Shown piece by piece: positions 14,798 to 22,663 of a DNA stretch of 42,094 nt. Source of the DNA: Hymenobacter rubripertinctus (GTDB lineage: Bacteria; Bacteroidota; Bacteroidia; Cytophagales; Hymenobacteraceae). Within the stretch, counting starts at the first letter, position 1, and the number at the start of each line of letters is the position of its first letter. The stretch covers positions 1-42,094 of the forward strand of contig NZ_QYCN01000034.1 of assembly GCF_003583925.1 (NCBI RefSeq), written 5' to 3'. The notes beneath the pieces are model-generated. The model did no database searches. It saw nothing but the letters and a program-made list of their open reading frames with translations, and was not told the origin of the DNA. Made by a program: the position numbers and the translations under genes.

Positions 14798-14996
14798 ATG
14801 GCCGCCCACCCCCTTCCATGTCCCCTGCCACCATGCAGCAACCCCGCCGACCGCAAGCCCAGCTACCGCCGCCTCGAAGTGCTGCCTGAGCCGCTGAGTG
14901 CCGAGCGACTGGCCCAAGCCCGTGATATACGCCAAGCAGTTCAAGTTTGACACGCTGTCGGAAGAGGATTTACTTCGCATACGCCGTAGTGCGTAA
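14798..14996 (+). pseudogene. frameshifted small gene, probably an antitoxin remnant
   Basis: From the ATG at 14798 one frame gives a peptide with KPSYRRLEVLPEPLSAERLAQARDI and then stops at 14948-14950. A second frame continues the sense directly with YAKQFKFDTLSEEDLLRIRRSA and stops at 14994-14996. Joined near 14920 they make one plausible short protein, so an indel has broken it. Its end overlaps the GTG of a broken PIN-like frame, as in a VapBC-type operon. The exact original start is unknown. Confidence 0.45.
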
Positions 14997-15195
14997 GCTT
15001 ATCTGCTTTGACTAGGCGACCTGTTGCTCCTATCTAGCCTACGCCCCCACCCTAGCTACCCGCAACACCCACCACTTCTCTGAACTACAAGAGGTTCTGG
15101 TAGGACGTTGGATAGGTAAGCCGCAAATGCCTTCACACTCACTATTTGCGATGCTGGAAGAGACAGAAACTTCTTTGAGAATAACGTTAGCTTAA
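14989..15195 (+). pseudogene. internally deleted PIN-domain toxin remnant
   Basis: GTG at 14989 gives VRKLICFD and then a TAG stop at 15013; PIN toxins typically begin M-x-x-x-x-x-F-D-T-N. The same frame later reads LAYAPTLATRNTHHFSELQEVL, which resembles the PIN C-terminal motif (compare LALVTRNTKDF in the intact PIN gene at 13024), and ends at TAA 15193-15195. The central part with the other acidic residues is missing. This is the likely remnant of a toxin that followed the broken small gene before it. Confidence 0.45.
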
Positions 15196-15226
15196 GACGA
15201 TGTTTTCAAAATGAGAAACCCTTTTT

Positions 15227-16522
15227 ATGATGAACTACCCAATTGTTAAAATTCCGCAACGTTTTATTCAAATAAAAAATTTCGTTCCTATACAGCCCTC
15301 TAAACCTACAGAACCCCTAAAGCCGATTCAACCTATTGAACCTGAGCCACCAAAGATATTGGTTGTTAAAGAGACTTTTGTATCCTCGGGGTATTTAGGG
15401 TCAATATTTTTTTGGATTATCGGAATGGGCATAATACTCATTGGCAATCTTGGCAGCAGTAGACCCGTTGCCACAGGAATAGGTCTATTATTTATTTTAT
15501 TTGCCATTTTCAGACCTCGTAATAAAAATTATAAAATAGCACAAAAAACCAACTTAAAGCAACAAAATATATATTCTAAATATATAGAAAAACATGCCAA
15601 AGAACATCACAATTTTAAAGCTAAGATGATGCAATATTCTGTGGAATTACAAAAATACATATCCGATAAGAAAATTTACGATTTGTCGTTAAAAGAGAGT
15701 AAAGACGAGGATGATTACGAATGGAGTATACGGAAGTTAAGACAGTCCATACTTGCTGAAGCACTAAGTCAATCTGCTACTCCAGTTTTATTTAAAGGAA
15801 AGCAACATAAAAAAGGCATAACCGAAGATTCGTTCTTTGATGCTTTAGCCAACTTCTTTTCCGAACATGACTACGACCTTCCATTACCAATACATAAGAA
15901 AAACGCCTCTTTAGTTTCACCGGAAAAAATTGAAGTCAATATATTACGTCATCATATTATATCAGACAGAGATACGGAGCGGCCATTTATGCCTGATTTC
16001 GTTCTGTCAATTGCAAGTAATAAGCAAAGCGTAGTAATAGAAATTGATGAGCCCTATGTTGGCAGTGACGGCACTCCCATACATCACATCAATTCTAAGG
16101 ATGACTACCGGGACAAGTACTTTTTGGCTAATGGTTGGATTGTAATCAGATTTGCCGAAGAACAGGTAGTAAAGCATCCTTTTGAATGTTGCTGGTTCAT
16201 AGCGAATACACTGCTTCAGAATACGCCTTCATTTGAAATGGGAAGTATCCACTATAAGATGATGTCATATTGGGATGAAATCGACCTAATACGTGTACCG
16301 CAGTGGACGGAGAAGGAAGGTAGTCGGATGGCCTTTGCTCGTTACAGAAATACATATTTACCAAGCCATCTTGCAGCCAAAATAAAAGAAGAAGAGTATA
16401 ACCCGTTAAAAGTAATAAACGTTGAAATCCGCACTGCTTTCAACAGCGAAGAGTTTGACAAACGCAAGGAGATACAGCGTTTGATAGATGAGGAAGAGGG
16501 CAACAATCACCTTCCTTTTTAA
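15227..16522 (+). CDS. AT-rich gene: membrane-anchored protein with DUF559/VSR-like nuclease domain
   Basis: 431 aa. A Pro-rich N-terminus (residues 21-43) precedes two membrane helices (about 55-76, GYLGSIFFWIIGMGIILIG, and 80-97). A charged helical linker (100-180) leads to a C-terminal domain with the PD-(D/E)xK pattern of DUF559/VSR-type proteins: TEDSFFDALANFF (Glu200), MPDFVL (Asp257), VVIEIDEPY (Glu272, Asp274), then DDYRDKYFLANGW (Asp293, Arg295, Trp304) and IRFAEEQV. Helices and a Lys/Glu-rich tail follow. Codon use is strongly AT-biased against all neighbours, indicating horizontal transfer. The domain order suggests a nuclease held at the inner membrane facing the cytoplasm, as in some abortive-infection effectors. 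No named system was recognised. Start: ATG 15227, with ATG 15230 also possible. Confidence 0.75.
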   Translation: MMNYPIVKIPQRFIQIKNFVPIQPSKPTEPLKPIQPIEPEPPKILVVKETFVSSGYLGSIFFWIIGMGIILIGNLGSSRPVATGIGLLFILFAIFRPRNKNYKIAQKTNLKQQNIYSKYIEKHAKEHHNFKAKMMQYSVELQKYISDKKIYDLSLKESKDEDDYEWSIRKLRQSILAEALSQSATPVLFKGKQHKKGITEDSFFDALANFFSEHDYDLPLPIHKKNASLVSPEKIEVNILRHHIISDRDTERPFMPDFVLSIASNKQSVVIEIDEPYVGSDGTPIHHINSKDDYRDKYFLANGWIVIRFAEEQVVKHPFECCWFIANTLLQNTPSFEMGSIHYKMMSYWDEIDLIRVPQWTEKEGSRMAFARYRNTYLPSHLAAKIKEEEYNPLKVINVEIRTAFNSEEFDKRKEIQRLIDEEEGNNHLPF

Positions 16523-16664
16523 GGCAGACTATTTGACGCAAAATAGTTGTGCAGCTGTTTGTGTTCCCCGCCAAAACGTCAGTCCCACACCTCTCGCACC
16601 CTGTTTGCTAGCCTCGTCGTAGAACTTCTCACACCCTGAAGTTCTCACTTAACGAAAGCAAGCC

Positions 16665-19280
16665 ATGAACTTTAACAACTATACCATTAAGGCCCAGGAG
16701 GCCGTGCAGAAGGCCACCGAGTTGGCCGGCGGCAACCAGCAGCAGGCCATCGAAACCGGGCACCTGCTCAAGGGCCTGTTCCAGAGCGACGAGAACGTCC
16801 TGTCATTTGTGGCGAAAAAGCTGGGCGCCAACCTCAACGTGCTGACGCCCCGCCTCGATGCCCTGGTGGCCGCTTACCCCAAGGTGAGCGGGGGTTCGCC
16901 CTACCTCGCCAACGACACCGCCGCGGCCCTGCAACGTGCCACCGGCTTCCTCAAGGAGTTCGATGACGAGTACGTGTCGGTGGAGCACTTGCTGCTGGGG
17001 CTGCTCGGTGGCAAGGATGGCACCGCCACGCTGCTCAAGGATGCGGGCTTCAACGAGAAGGACCTGAAAACGGCCATTCTGGAGCTGCGCGGGGGCCGCA
17101 AGGTCACGAGCCAGTCGGCCGAAGACCAGTACCAGAGCCTCAACCGCTACGCCCGCAACCTCAACGAGCAGGTGCGCACCGGCAAAATGGACCCGGTTAT
17201 CGGCCGCGACGAGGAAATCCGGCGGATGCTCCAGATTCTGAGTCGGCGTACCAAGAACAACCCCGTGCTGCTGGGCGAACCCGGCGTGGGCAAAACGGCC
17301 ATCGTGGAGGGCCTGGCCCAGCGCATCGTGGCCGGCGACGTGCCCGAAAACCTCCAGGACAAGGTGATTATGAGCCTCGACATGGGCCTGCTCATTGCAG
17401 GGGCCAAGTACAAGGGCGAGTTCGAGGAGCGCCTCAAGGCCGTCATCAAGGAAGTAACCGACTCCGATGGGCGCATTATCCTCTTCATCGACGAGATGCA
17501 CACCCTGATTGGGGCCGGCGGCGGCGGCGAAGGGGCCATGGATGCCGCCAACCTGCTCAAGCCGGCTTTGGCCCGGGGCGAGCTGCACGCCATCGGGGCC
17601 ACCACGCTCAAGGAGTACCAGAAGTACATCGAGAAAGACAAGGCCCTGGAGCGCCGTTTTCAGGCCATTATAGTCGATGAGCCGACCGTCGAGGACGCCA
17701 TCAGCATCATGCGCGGCATCAAGGAGAAGTACGAGCTCCACCACGGCGTGCGCATCACCGACGACGCCGTGATTGCCGCCGTGGAGTTGAGCTCGCGCTA
17801 CATCACCGACCGGTTCCTGCCCGACAAGGCCATCGACCTCATGGACGAGGCGGCCGCCAAGCTCCGCATCGAGCTGAACTCGATGCCCGTGGAGCTCGAC
17901 GAAATCCAGCGCCGCATCATGCAGCTGGAAATTGAGCGCGAGGCCATCCGCCGCGAAGAAAACCACGACCGCGAGGGCATCCTCAACAAAGACATTGCCG
18001 ACCTCGGCTCCCGCCGCGACGAGCTGAAGGCCCAGTGGGAAAACGAGAAATCGGCCCTCACCGGCATTCAGACCGAGAAGGCGAACATTGAGCGCTTCAA
18101 GCTGGAAGCCGACCAGGCCGAGCGCCAGGGCGACTACGGCCGGGTGGCCGAGTTGCGCTACGGCAAGATTCAGGAAGCCGAAGCCCGTCTGCGCGACCTG
18201 CAAGCCCAGGCCGAAGCCGACAAGGGCAAGGAAGGCGGCTCGATGCTCCAGGAAGTGGTGACCCACGAGGACATTGCCGACGTGGTGGCCAAGTGGACCG
18301 GCATTCCGGTAAGCAAAATGCTGCAATCGGACCGCGAGAAGCTGCTGAGCCTGGAAGCCGAGCTGGGCAAGCGCGTGGCCGGCCAGAGCGAGGCCATTGC
18401 GGCTATTTCGGATGCCGTACGCCGTTCCCGGGCCGGTTTGCAGGACCCCAAGCGGCCCATCGGCTCGTTCATTTTCCTGGGTACGACCGGCGTGGGCAAA
18501 ACCGAGCTGGCCAAGGCCCTGGCCGAGTACCTGTTCAACGATGAAAACGCGATGGTGCGCATCGATATGAGCGAGTTTCAGGAGCGCCACGCCGTATCGC
18601 GCCTCATTGGGGCGCCTCCCGGCTACGTGGGTTACGACGAGGGCGGCCAGCTCACGGAGGCCGTGCGCCGCAAACCCTACTCGGTGGTGCTGCTCGACGA
18701 AATCGAGAAGGCCCACCCCGACGTGTTCAACATCCTGCTGCAAGTGCTCGACGACGGCCGCCTGACCGACAACAAGGGCCGGGTAGCCAACTTCAAGAAC
18801 ACCATCATCATCATGACCTCGAACACGGGGGCCGACATCATCCAGCACAATTTCAAGGAGCTCAACGAGTACAACCACGACGAAGTGGTGGACCGCACCC
18901 GCAACGAGGTGGTGGAGCGTCTCAAGCAGCACATGCGCCCCGAGTTCTTGAACCGCATCGACGAAATCGTGATGTTCCAGCCGCTCAAGCGCAAGGAAAT
19001 CCGCAAAATCGTGGACATCCAGTTCAAGCAGATCCAACAGCGCCTCAATGAGGCCGGCATCCGCCTCGAAGCCACCTCAGAAGTGCTCGATTACCTCGGC
19101 GAGCAGGGCTTCGACCCCACCTTCGGGGCCCGACCGCTCAAGCGCGTTATCCAGCGCCTGGTGCTCAACGAGCTGAGCAAGGACATCCTGAGCGGCCGCG
19201 TGAGCAAGGACGCCGTGGTGGAAGCCGTGCTCGAAGACGGCGGCATCCGCTTCAACAACGTGGAGATGCCCGCTGTGTAG
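16665..19280 (+). CDS. clpB: ATP-dependent disaggregase ClpB
   Basis: 871 aa, full length. The N-terminal Clp_N domain spans about 1-145 (MNFNNYTIKAQEAVQKA). AAA-1 has Walker A GEPGVGKT at 204-211 and Walker B region IILFIDEMHTLIGAG. The coiled-coil M domain (about 400-540, with RRIMQLEIEREAIRREE) distinguishes ClpB from ClpA and ClpC. AAA-2 has Walker A GTTGVGKT near 606, then VVLLDEIEKAHPDVFN and a C-terminal ClpB_D2 region. With DnaK it extracts polypeptides from aggregates after heat stress. It follows the AT-rich island gene by 142 bp and has its own terminator. No CIRCE-type inverted repeat was found in the short leader, so heat-shock control is not visible. Confidence 0.97.
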   Translation: MNFNNYTIKAQEAVQKATELAGGNQQQAIETGHLLKGLFQSDENVLSFVAKKLGANLNVLTPRLDALVAAYPKVSGGSPYLANDTAAALQRATGFLKEFDDEYVSVEHLLLGLLGGKDGTATLLKDAGFNEKDLKTAILELRGGRKVTSQSAEDQYQSLNRYARNLNEQVRTGKMDPVIGRDEEIRRMLQILSRRTKNNPVLLGEPGVGKTAIVEGLAQRIVAGDVPENLQDKVIMSLDMGLLIAGAKYKGEFEERLKAVIKEVTDSDGRIILFIDEMHTLIGAGGGGEGAMDAANLLKPALARGELHAIGATTLKEYQKYIEKDKALERRFQAIIVDEPTVEDAISIMRGIKEKYELHHGVRITDDAVIAAVELSSRYITDRFLPDKAIDLMDEAAAKLRIELNSMPVELDEIQRRIMQLEIEREAIRREENHDREGILNKDIADLGSRRDELKAQWENEKSALTGIQTEKANIERFKLEADQAERQGDYGRVAELRYGKIQEAEARLRDLQAQAEADKGKEGGSMLQEVVTHEDIADVVAKWTGIPVSKMLQSDREKLLSLEAELGKRVAGQSEAIAAISDAVRRSRAGLQDPKRPIGSFIFLGTTGVGKTELAKALAEYLFNDENAMVRIDMSEFQERHAVSRLIGAPPGYVGYDEGGQLTEAVRRKPYSVVLLDEIEKAHPDVFNILLQVLDDGRLTDNKGRVANFKNTIIIMTSNTGADIIQHNFKELNEYNHDEVVDRTRNEVVERLKQHMRPEFLNRIDEIVMFQPLKRKEIRKIVDIQFKQIQQRLNEAGIRLEATSEVLDYLGEQGFDPTFGARPLKRVIQRLVLNELSKDILSGRVSKDAVVEAVLEDGGIRFNNVEMPAV

Positions 19281-19303
19281 GTTTTTCGTAGTCGAGTATA
19301 TAC

Positions 19304-19338
19304 AAAAGCCCCGCTGGCGTTGTGCCGGCGGGGCTTTG
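19304..19338 (+). terminator. clpB terminator, bidirectional
   Basis: AGCCCCGC (19307-19314) pairs with GCGGGGCT (19328-19335), flanked by AAA on one side and TTT on the other. It lies between clpB and the converging gene ending at 19395 and can serve both. Confidence 0.7.
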
Positions 19339-19394
19339 TGCGTTGGGCTGATTACGTGGTCTGCTGGTTTTCCCAGCCCGGCGACACGCCGGAT

Positions 19395-20390
19395 TTAGCG
19401 GCTCCGACGAGCTGCTTTGCGCTCCAAACGGGCCCGGTAGGTGCGGCCCGCCGCCAGGTGCTTCTCTTTGAGGCGCACCCGGATGGCGGCGGGCAAAGGG
19501 GCTCCGGCCAGATAACTGGTGCGCAGTTCGTGGAACTTCTCATCGGAATACGGCGCGTTGTGCACGAACATGTACGTGAGCCCACCAGCCGCCAGCAGCA
19601 AGCCGGTCGCTACCTGGCCGCCAGAAGGCTCCGCAGGTTGGGAAACGTACGGAGAGCCCGATGAACCATTACTGGCTCCGGAACCCGTCATCAGGCGCAG
19701 TCCGGGCAGGGCCAGCAGAATGGGCAGCTGCCCACCCGTGCGCCTGGCGTTGAAGAATCCTTGCACGGCGTCCAGGGTATCCTGGCGGGCATCGGCCAGC
19801 GCCTGTTCCGGCGGCAGGGAGCGAACCAGCTGGCTGGCGGGGGCCGGGGCTATGGGAGCCGGGGTGTCAGGCCCCGGGGCATCAGGGGTCGGGGTGAGGG
19901 GGGCCGGGATATTGAGCGCCAACAGGGGATTTTGCTCGGACGCGGTGCCGTGCAGGGGCAGAAAGTTACCCTTGAGGCGGCGGCTGATGTTGGGCGGTAC
20001 GTGGCCGGTGGCGGCCAGCTCACGCAGCACCCGCTGCTCCTGGCTCCACCAGAACTGCACGCTCTTATTCAGCCCGATGCCCAGGAAAACAGTGCCCGCC
20101 ACCACCCCGGGCGTCCAGACCCCGGCGCTGGTAGACTGCTGGGCGGGCAGAATGGAGGCCAGCATACTGGCCGTTCCCAGGCCCAGCCAGCTGGCGGCCC
20201 CGCCCCGCCGGCTCTTGAAGAGCTCGTGCACGGCCCGGGCCGTATCGGCGCGGGTCAGGGCCGGTTCAGGAAGTGAGGTGGAAACAACGATTGGCAGCGG
20301 CGCTGCCGCAGGGGCAGCTACATCCTGTGCGGTGGCGGTGGCAGCGGCAATAGCCACTACAGTAATGGCACTAAAAACCCGGGTTAGCAT
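19395..20390 (-). CDS. hypothetical exported protein with an internal duplication
   Basis: 331 aa from the ATG at 20390; a longer frame upstream lacks sense, and this start gives a signal peptide (MLTRVFSAITVVAIAAATATAQ). The mature protein has two similar halves. Residues 49-143 read ADTARAVHELFKSRRGG ... hydrophobic segment ... WSQEQRVLRELAATGHVPPNI; residues 203-312 read QDTLDAVQGFFNARRTGG ... hydrophobic segment ... SDEKFHELRTSYLAGAPLP. A Pro/Ala-rich linker (160-186) separates them, and a basic tail follows. Each half has a hydrophobic stretch that may enter a membrane. The family was not recognised; a periplasmic or envelope location is inferred from the signal peptide. Confidence 0.7.
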   Translation of the reverse strand: MLTRVFSAITVVAIAAATATAQDVAAPAAAPLPIVVSTSLPEPALTRADTARAVHELFKSRRGGAASWLGLGTASMLASILPAQQSTSAGVWTPGVVAGTVFLGIGLNKSVQFWWSQEQRVLRELAATGHVPPNISRRLKGNFLPLHGTASEQNPLLALNIPAPLTPTPDAPGPDTPAPIAPAPASQLVRSLPPEQALADARQDTLDAVQGFFNARRTGGQLPILLALPGLRLMTGSGASNGSSGSPYVSQPAEPSGGQVATGLLLAAGGLTYMFVHNAPYSDEKFHELRTSYLAGAPLPAAIRVRLKEKHLAAGRTYRARLERKAARRSR

Positions 20391-20861
20391 AAACAGCAAC
20401 GAAGAGAAAGGGTACGCACTATGGCCTACAAGCCGGTAAGCCCTGTAAAGCGGATAAATGGAGGGTGAATTCTGCCTGTTGCTTCTCTCTGGCTGAACCC
20501 TCCCACTGCTACAAGCATTCGGCAGTAACGAAGACTCCGTCCGGCTGGCCGCGATACTACAAAAGCCAGGAATGCAACAGAAAGCAGGGCGCAAGATAAT
20601 GGACTTCCGGCGAAGGGCAGCGTCAATAATACGCGCGTCGTCCCCCCCGCCTCGCCACTGATGCATGATCTCGCCGCTCGGGCGCGGGACGCCGCCCCCG
20701 TACTGATAACGGGAAGTGTTGCCAGTACGGGGGCGGCCGGTCGGGGTGCAGCAGCAGGGCGCGGCCGTTGGCAGGCACTTACGGCAGTGGCTAACCCTGG
20801 CAGAACAAAGCCCCGCCGACGTGGTGTCGGCGGAGCTTTTTAGGATGGTGCGGGTTCCGGC
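20391..20861. other. intergenic stretch with hairpins, no gene seen
   Basis: This 471-bp gap holds the upstream region of the minus-strand gene starting at 20390. It also has a perfect 15-bp inverted repeat (20691-20705 with 20723-20737, GC-rich, 17-base loop, no T tract) and the terminator of the DoxX genes at 20806-20842. The open frames across it give no recognisable protein. Confidence 0.55.
20806..20842 (-). terminator. terminator of the DoxX gene pair
   Basis: The stem CCGCCGAC (20813-20820) with GTCGGCGG (20826-20833), extended by AAAGC/GCTTT ends with one mismatch, has T tracts on both sides. It lies 20 bp past the DoxX stop at 20862. Confidence 0.65.
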
Positions 20862-21209
20862 TTACCCCGAATAATGCGTCTGCCAGCTTACGTAGCAGAT
20901 GTAGCCATTGAGCAGCATGAACAGGAAGGAAGGCAGCGACAACCAGAAACCGTCGCCGATTTTCATCCGCACGCCAAAGCCCAGCAGCATCAACAGGGCC
21001 AGCCCGCCGGAAGCCAGGACCAGAAGGGGCGGCGAAATCAGCCCGACAAGCAGACCAATGCCGCCCAGAAGCTCCACAATGGCCGTCAATGGGCCGAACT
21101 TCGCCAGCCCGTAGCGCACAAATTCGTCTTTGAGCTTTTGAGAGGTAAAGTAACTGATTCCGTAAAACAGAAACGAGAGGGCCGAAAGCCAGATCAGAAC
21201 AACCATCAT
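20862..21209 (-). CDS. DoxX family membrane protein (second of a pair)
   Basis: 115 aa with four hydrophobic helices, typical of small DoxX proteins: VVLIWLSALSFLFYGISYF, then KDEFVRYGLAKFGPLTAIVELLGGIGLLVGL (the characteristic loop and helix), LVLASGGLALLMLLGFGV, and SLPSFLFMLLNGYICYV. The RYGLAKFGPL segment matches QYGLPDLVRNL in the gene just upstream, so the two are diverged duplicates. The stop of the first and the start of the second are 5 bp apart, hence one operon. DoxX proteins lie in the inner membrane and have been linked to quinone or redox stress functions; no specific role is visible. Confidence 0.85.
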   Translation of the reverse strand: MMVVLIWLSALSFLFYGISYFTSQKLKDEFVRYGLAKFGPLTAIVELLGGIGLLVGLISPPLLVLASGGLALLMLLGFGVRMKIGDGFWLSLPSFLFMLLNGYICYVSWQTHYSG

Positions 21210-21214
21210 CGCGC

Positions 21215-21565
21215 TTAACCGGCAAGCAGGCCCGCGTGGAAGGCTGCCACGAACAACGACAGCAAGAGCAGCAGCAAAGAAGGCACGTACTTATGCCAGG
21301 GGTTGCGCACTTTGATATGCGCAACCTGCGCGCACAGCATCAGAAAAGCCATCAGCAGCGCGGGAACCAGCACCAGCCCGGGATACCAGATGCCGGCAAC
21401 CAGCAGCGTGGCCAGCGCTATTTTGGCCGCCCCCACCAGGTTGCGCACCAGGTCCGGCAAGCCGTATTGCTTGAACTCTTCAACAATGTTATCGAACCGG
21501 AATACCCAGACTATCACGATGGAAAGTGCGATGATAAGCTGCGCGAGAGTAACTATCGTAGGCAT
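21215..21565 (-). CDS. DoxX family membrane protein (first of a pair)
   Basis: 116 aa from the ATG at 21565; a TTG two codons upstream is possible but unlikely. Four membrane helices: VTLAQLIIALSIVIVWVFRF, VRNLVGAAKIALATLLVAGI, LVLVPALLMAFLMLCAQVAH and YVPSLLLLLLSLFVAAFH. The pattern FDNIVEEFKQYGLPDLVRNLVGAAKI is the DoxX signature region. It is the promoter-proximal gene of the two-gene DoxX operon. Two unlike copies side by side hint at a heteromeric membrane complex, which is an inference. Confidence 0.85.
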   Translation of the reverse strand: MPTIVTLAQLIIALSIVIVWVFRFDNIVEEFKQYGLPDLVRNLVGAAKIALATLLVAGIWYPGLVLVPALLMAFLMLCAQVAHIKVRNPWHKYVPSLLLLLLSLFVAAFHAGLLAG

Positions 21566-21830
21566 GGGCAATTGGTTTTAGGCTACTGGAAAATAACTGG
21601 CTGCTTCGCATTTTTCTACCGGACTGCAAGCACAGACCTGCCACCGGATGCGCCAGTTCTGGAATGGACAACGCCCCCCAACAGACCCAAGAACGGTTGC
21701 TCCGCGCTTGTATCGGCTTTAGGCAGTGCTGTTGCTGGTAACCGCTGCTGGCAGGAACAAGTTTTTCGCGCCCGTATTTGTGGCTCCTGCTACTGCTTGC
21801 AGGCCCTTTCGTAGCAGGCACTCTGCTCCC

Positions 21831-22192
21831 TTACCGGTTCGATGGTGCTTGCGGCGGCGGCTCCCGCTCCAGTTGCTGGCGCAGGGCTTCGCGCAGGTAG
21901 GTCGCTTTGGCGAAATGGCTGGCCCCGGAAATAAACCAAGTGGGCCTTGTTGAATTTGGGGGCGTGGGCAATGAAATCCACCACGGTACCGGCCAGCACG
22001 GCTCCGCCCAGCGGGGGCGAAACGGCCTCGTCGGCCACGGTGGTCTGACCGTAGCGGTCGGTGGAGGAAATGGGCAACGCGAGCATCGCCCCGGCAATTA
22101 AAGGGTGCGGTGAACAACGAGCCGGCATAGCGGCGCTTCCGAAACAGGCTCAGCAGCGCCCCCGTGGTAGCGGCCTCGGAGGCCCGGGCCTG
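21831..22192 (-). pseudogene. multiply frameshifted remnant of an unknown gene
   Basis: On the minus strand three consecutive frames join into one sensible protein. First comes HFQARASEAATTGALLSLFRKRRYAGSLFTAP (from about 22192). After a shift in the run CCCTTTAATT, it reads LIAGAMLALPISSTD, then VADEAVSPPLGGAVLAGTVVDFI and FNKAHLVYF. After a second shift it reads HFAKATYLREALRQQLEREP, to a stop at 21831. Two frameshifts mean the gene is dead unless both are sequencing errors. Family unknown; a hydrophobic middle and a helical charged end are visible. The original start could not be located. Confidence 0.55.
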
Positions 22193-22663
22193 AAAGTGCG
22201 GCAGCTACCAGCCAAATGGCGGCCCACCACGCCTGGCACTGAACGCTGGCTAACCTCTTTGGCGAGCCGGGAATCCTGCGCTGGTTTGCAATCCATGTCC
22301 TGGGGCCAATCCTGGGCTAAATACCATTCAGCTACCCCTTGCGGAATCATTTGCCGGGCTCTTCGCTGCCTGTTCAGCATATCCGAGAAATAACCGCTAA
22401 AAATTTATCATTTTCGCAATAATCAGGGATTGTGATTTACTGAATAAGCAGCATCTTTACCCTTTAGCGGGTAACGGGACTATAACCCTATTCCCGCAAA
22501 ACGGGTGAAAGCAGTTGGTTGCTGCGCACACCCAACAACACCCCGTCAAGGCGGGGCAACATCCTTTATTTCCCTGGTTGGCAGGGTTTTCAAGCCCCTT
22601 CCACTGCATCAATTACCACAAGTCGGTTGACTTGCTGGCACCCTGTCCCCTTTTCCCCTTTTT
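22193..22663 (+). other. gene-free stretch with hairpin-rich leader of the large exported protein
   Basis: The first ~230 bp hold nothing recognisable apart from possible upstream parts of the pseudogene. From about 22460 four hairpins follow each other: GCGGG/CCCGC (22467-22500 region), GGGTG/CACCC enclosing GCAG/CTGC (22503-22533), CCCCG/CGGGG (about 22541-22556) and CCCTG...CAGGG (about 22573-22587). The ATG is at 22664. This may be a structured 5' untranslated region. Confidence 0.4.

Noticed and set aside
16803..19037. A 744-codon open frame on the minus strand opposite clpB
   Set aside because: It is a mirror of clpB's codon bias; the peptide is His/Val/Leu-rich without any recognisable motif.
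20691..20737. The 15-bp GC-rich inverted repeat as a terminator
   Set aside because: No T tract on either side and no gene ending at it; reported only as part of the gene-free stretch.
22460..22600. A known riboswitch before the exported protein
   Set aside because: No match by eye to the c-di-GMP, cobalamin or preQ1 consensus; kept only as an unclassified structured leader.
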